NCBI GenBank assembly: GCA_019314085.1
Contig: JAFCZZ010000129.1
Span: forward strand, 1 to 5,399
Direction of reading: 5' to 3'
Source of the DNA: Deltaproteobacteria bacterium
GTDB lineage: Bacteria > Desulfobacterota > Syntrophia > Syntrophales > UBA2210
Length of the DNA stretch: 5,399 nucleotides
Position numbers and translations under genes: made by a program. Positions 4,758 to 5,399 of this stretch are shown here, piece by piece. Positions within the stretch are counted from its first letter, which is position 1. Each line of letters starts with the position of its first letter. The notes beneath the pieces are model-generated. The model was not told where the DNA came from. It did no database searches and was given only the letters and a program-made list of their open reading frames with translations.

Positions 4758-5399
4758 CTAAAACTCTACCTTCACCAGGGAGGTGTCCATAACCCTGGCA
4801 TAGATCATCTTTTTGGACGACACATTCCTGACCTTTATCAATTCACCACGCATCCCGTCCTGCTCCGACATGCCGATGGTCGTCATCCCCATCGAGCCGT
4901 TTTCAATAATAATCCTTACCGGCTTTCCCTTCTGCACCACCGGTATCGTCCTCACCATGTTTCCGGTTATCTCGGTATTCGGTTTGATACCGGCACGCAG
5001 CCTTTTACCCACAACATCATCCGGGCTTGAAATGATATTGAGGGGCGGTCGGGCAAACCACCGTTTGATCAATCTGACGTCACCGCGGCCAATCTCGACA
5101 TTCCTGCGAAGGGGCCGTGAGCTGACCACCACAGCCATCAGCACCTCCAAGCGTGCCCTGACGGTCTGTTTCCCGAGAAATTCGCCATCTTCATAAAACC
5201 TGACGGTAAAGGAGGTATTTCCGATAAAGTCCTCATTCCTTTTGCTCTGGACACGGCAGGCAATCTTTTCTCCCGACAGGGTCACATCGGATACCTTGCC
5301 GGGAAATTCCACACGCACAGCACCCCCCGACCAGAACATGTTCTTTTCGACATAGGCCCTGACCGCCGTCTCTATCATTCCCCCTTTTACCACACCCGC
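4758..5399 (-). CDS. flgA: Flagellar P-ring assembly chaperone FlgA (partial, 5' end outside the window)
   Basis: FlgA is a periplasmic chaperone that promotes polymerisation of FlgI into the P ring. The frame stays open to the right edge (213 codons before the TAG), and no signal peptide is seen, so the true start and signal sequence lie outside. A GTG at 5393 and an ATG at 5378 are in frame but would give a protein without a secretion signal. The N-terminal part (IETAVRAYVEKNMFWSGGAVRVEFP) matches the opening of mature FlgA. A SAF-type domain runs about visible residues 88-150 (VVVSSRPLRRNVEIGRGDVRLIKR, VVGKRLRAGIKPNTEITGNMV). The end has the family pattern GMRGELIKVRNVSSKKMIYARVMDTSLVKV. 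The stop lies 2 bases before flgH. One cysteine is visible in this part. Confidence 0.93.
   Translation of the reverse strand, partial: AGVVKGGMIETAVRAYVEKNMFWSGGAVRVEFPGKVSDVTLSGEKIACRVQSKRNEDFIGNTSFTVRFYEDGEFLGKQTVRARLEVLMAVVVSSRPLRRNVEIGRGDVRLIKRWFARPPLNIISSPDDVVGKRLRAGIKPNTEITGNMVRTIPVVQKGKPVRIIIENGSMGMTTIGMSEQDGMRGELIKVRNVSSKKMIYARVMDTSLVKVEF

Overview
The window is one flagellar rod, ring and hook-junction operon, read entirely on the minus strand, so transcription runs from position 5399 towards position 1. In transcription order it holds flgA (5' end outside the window), flgH, flgI, a short flgJ, flgM, flgN, flgK and the first codons of flgL (rest outside the window). Junctions are 2 to 26 bases, except a 166-base gap between flgJ and flgM. 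I see no RNA gene, mobile element, CRISPR array, frameshift or broken gene. The plus-strand open frames are shadows of these genes.

Organism: a Gram-negative, motile bacterium with P and L rings and roughly balanced base composition. The order flgA-H-I-J-M-N-K-L, a FlgJ with only the rod-binding domain, and a FlgH ending in a GWLTR...WPF-type tail suggest the former Deltaproteobacteria (Desulfobacterota) or a neighbouring phylum such as Nitrospirota. This placement is inference from gene order and protein character, not from a marker gene.

How the genes work together: FlgA (periplasmic chaperone) and FlgI build the P ring, FlgH the L ring, and FlgJ helps the rod assemble. FlgM holds sigma-28 inactive until the hook-basal body is finished and FlgM is exported. 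FlgN is the cytoplasmic chaperone that delivers FlgK and FlgL, the two hook-filament junction proteins encoded directly after it. The operon therefore passes from middle-class assembly genes to a late-class block starting at flgM.

Regulation visible in the sequence: the flgJ-flgM gap carries a very good sigma-28 promoter (TAAAGTTT, 12 bases, TCCGATAT) in front of flgM. An almost perfect sigma-54 -24/-12 motif lies inside flgI, pointing towards flgJ. A 20-base perfect palindrome in flgN, an 11-bp inverted repeat in flgH and an eight-C tract in flgH are further structures. Overall this is a largely ordinary flagellar locus. I found no evidence of an undescribed system; the points worth a second look are regulatory and protein-architecture details.
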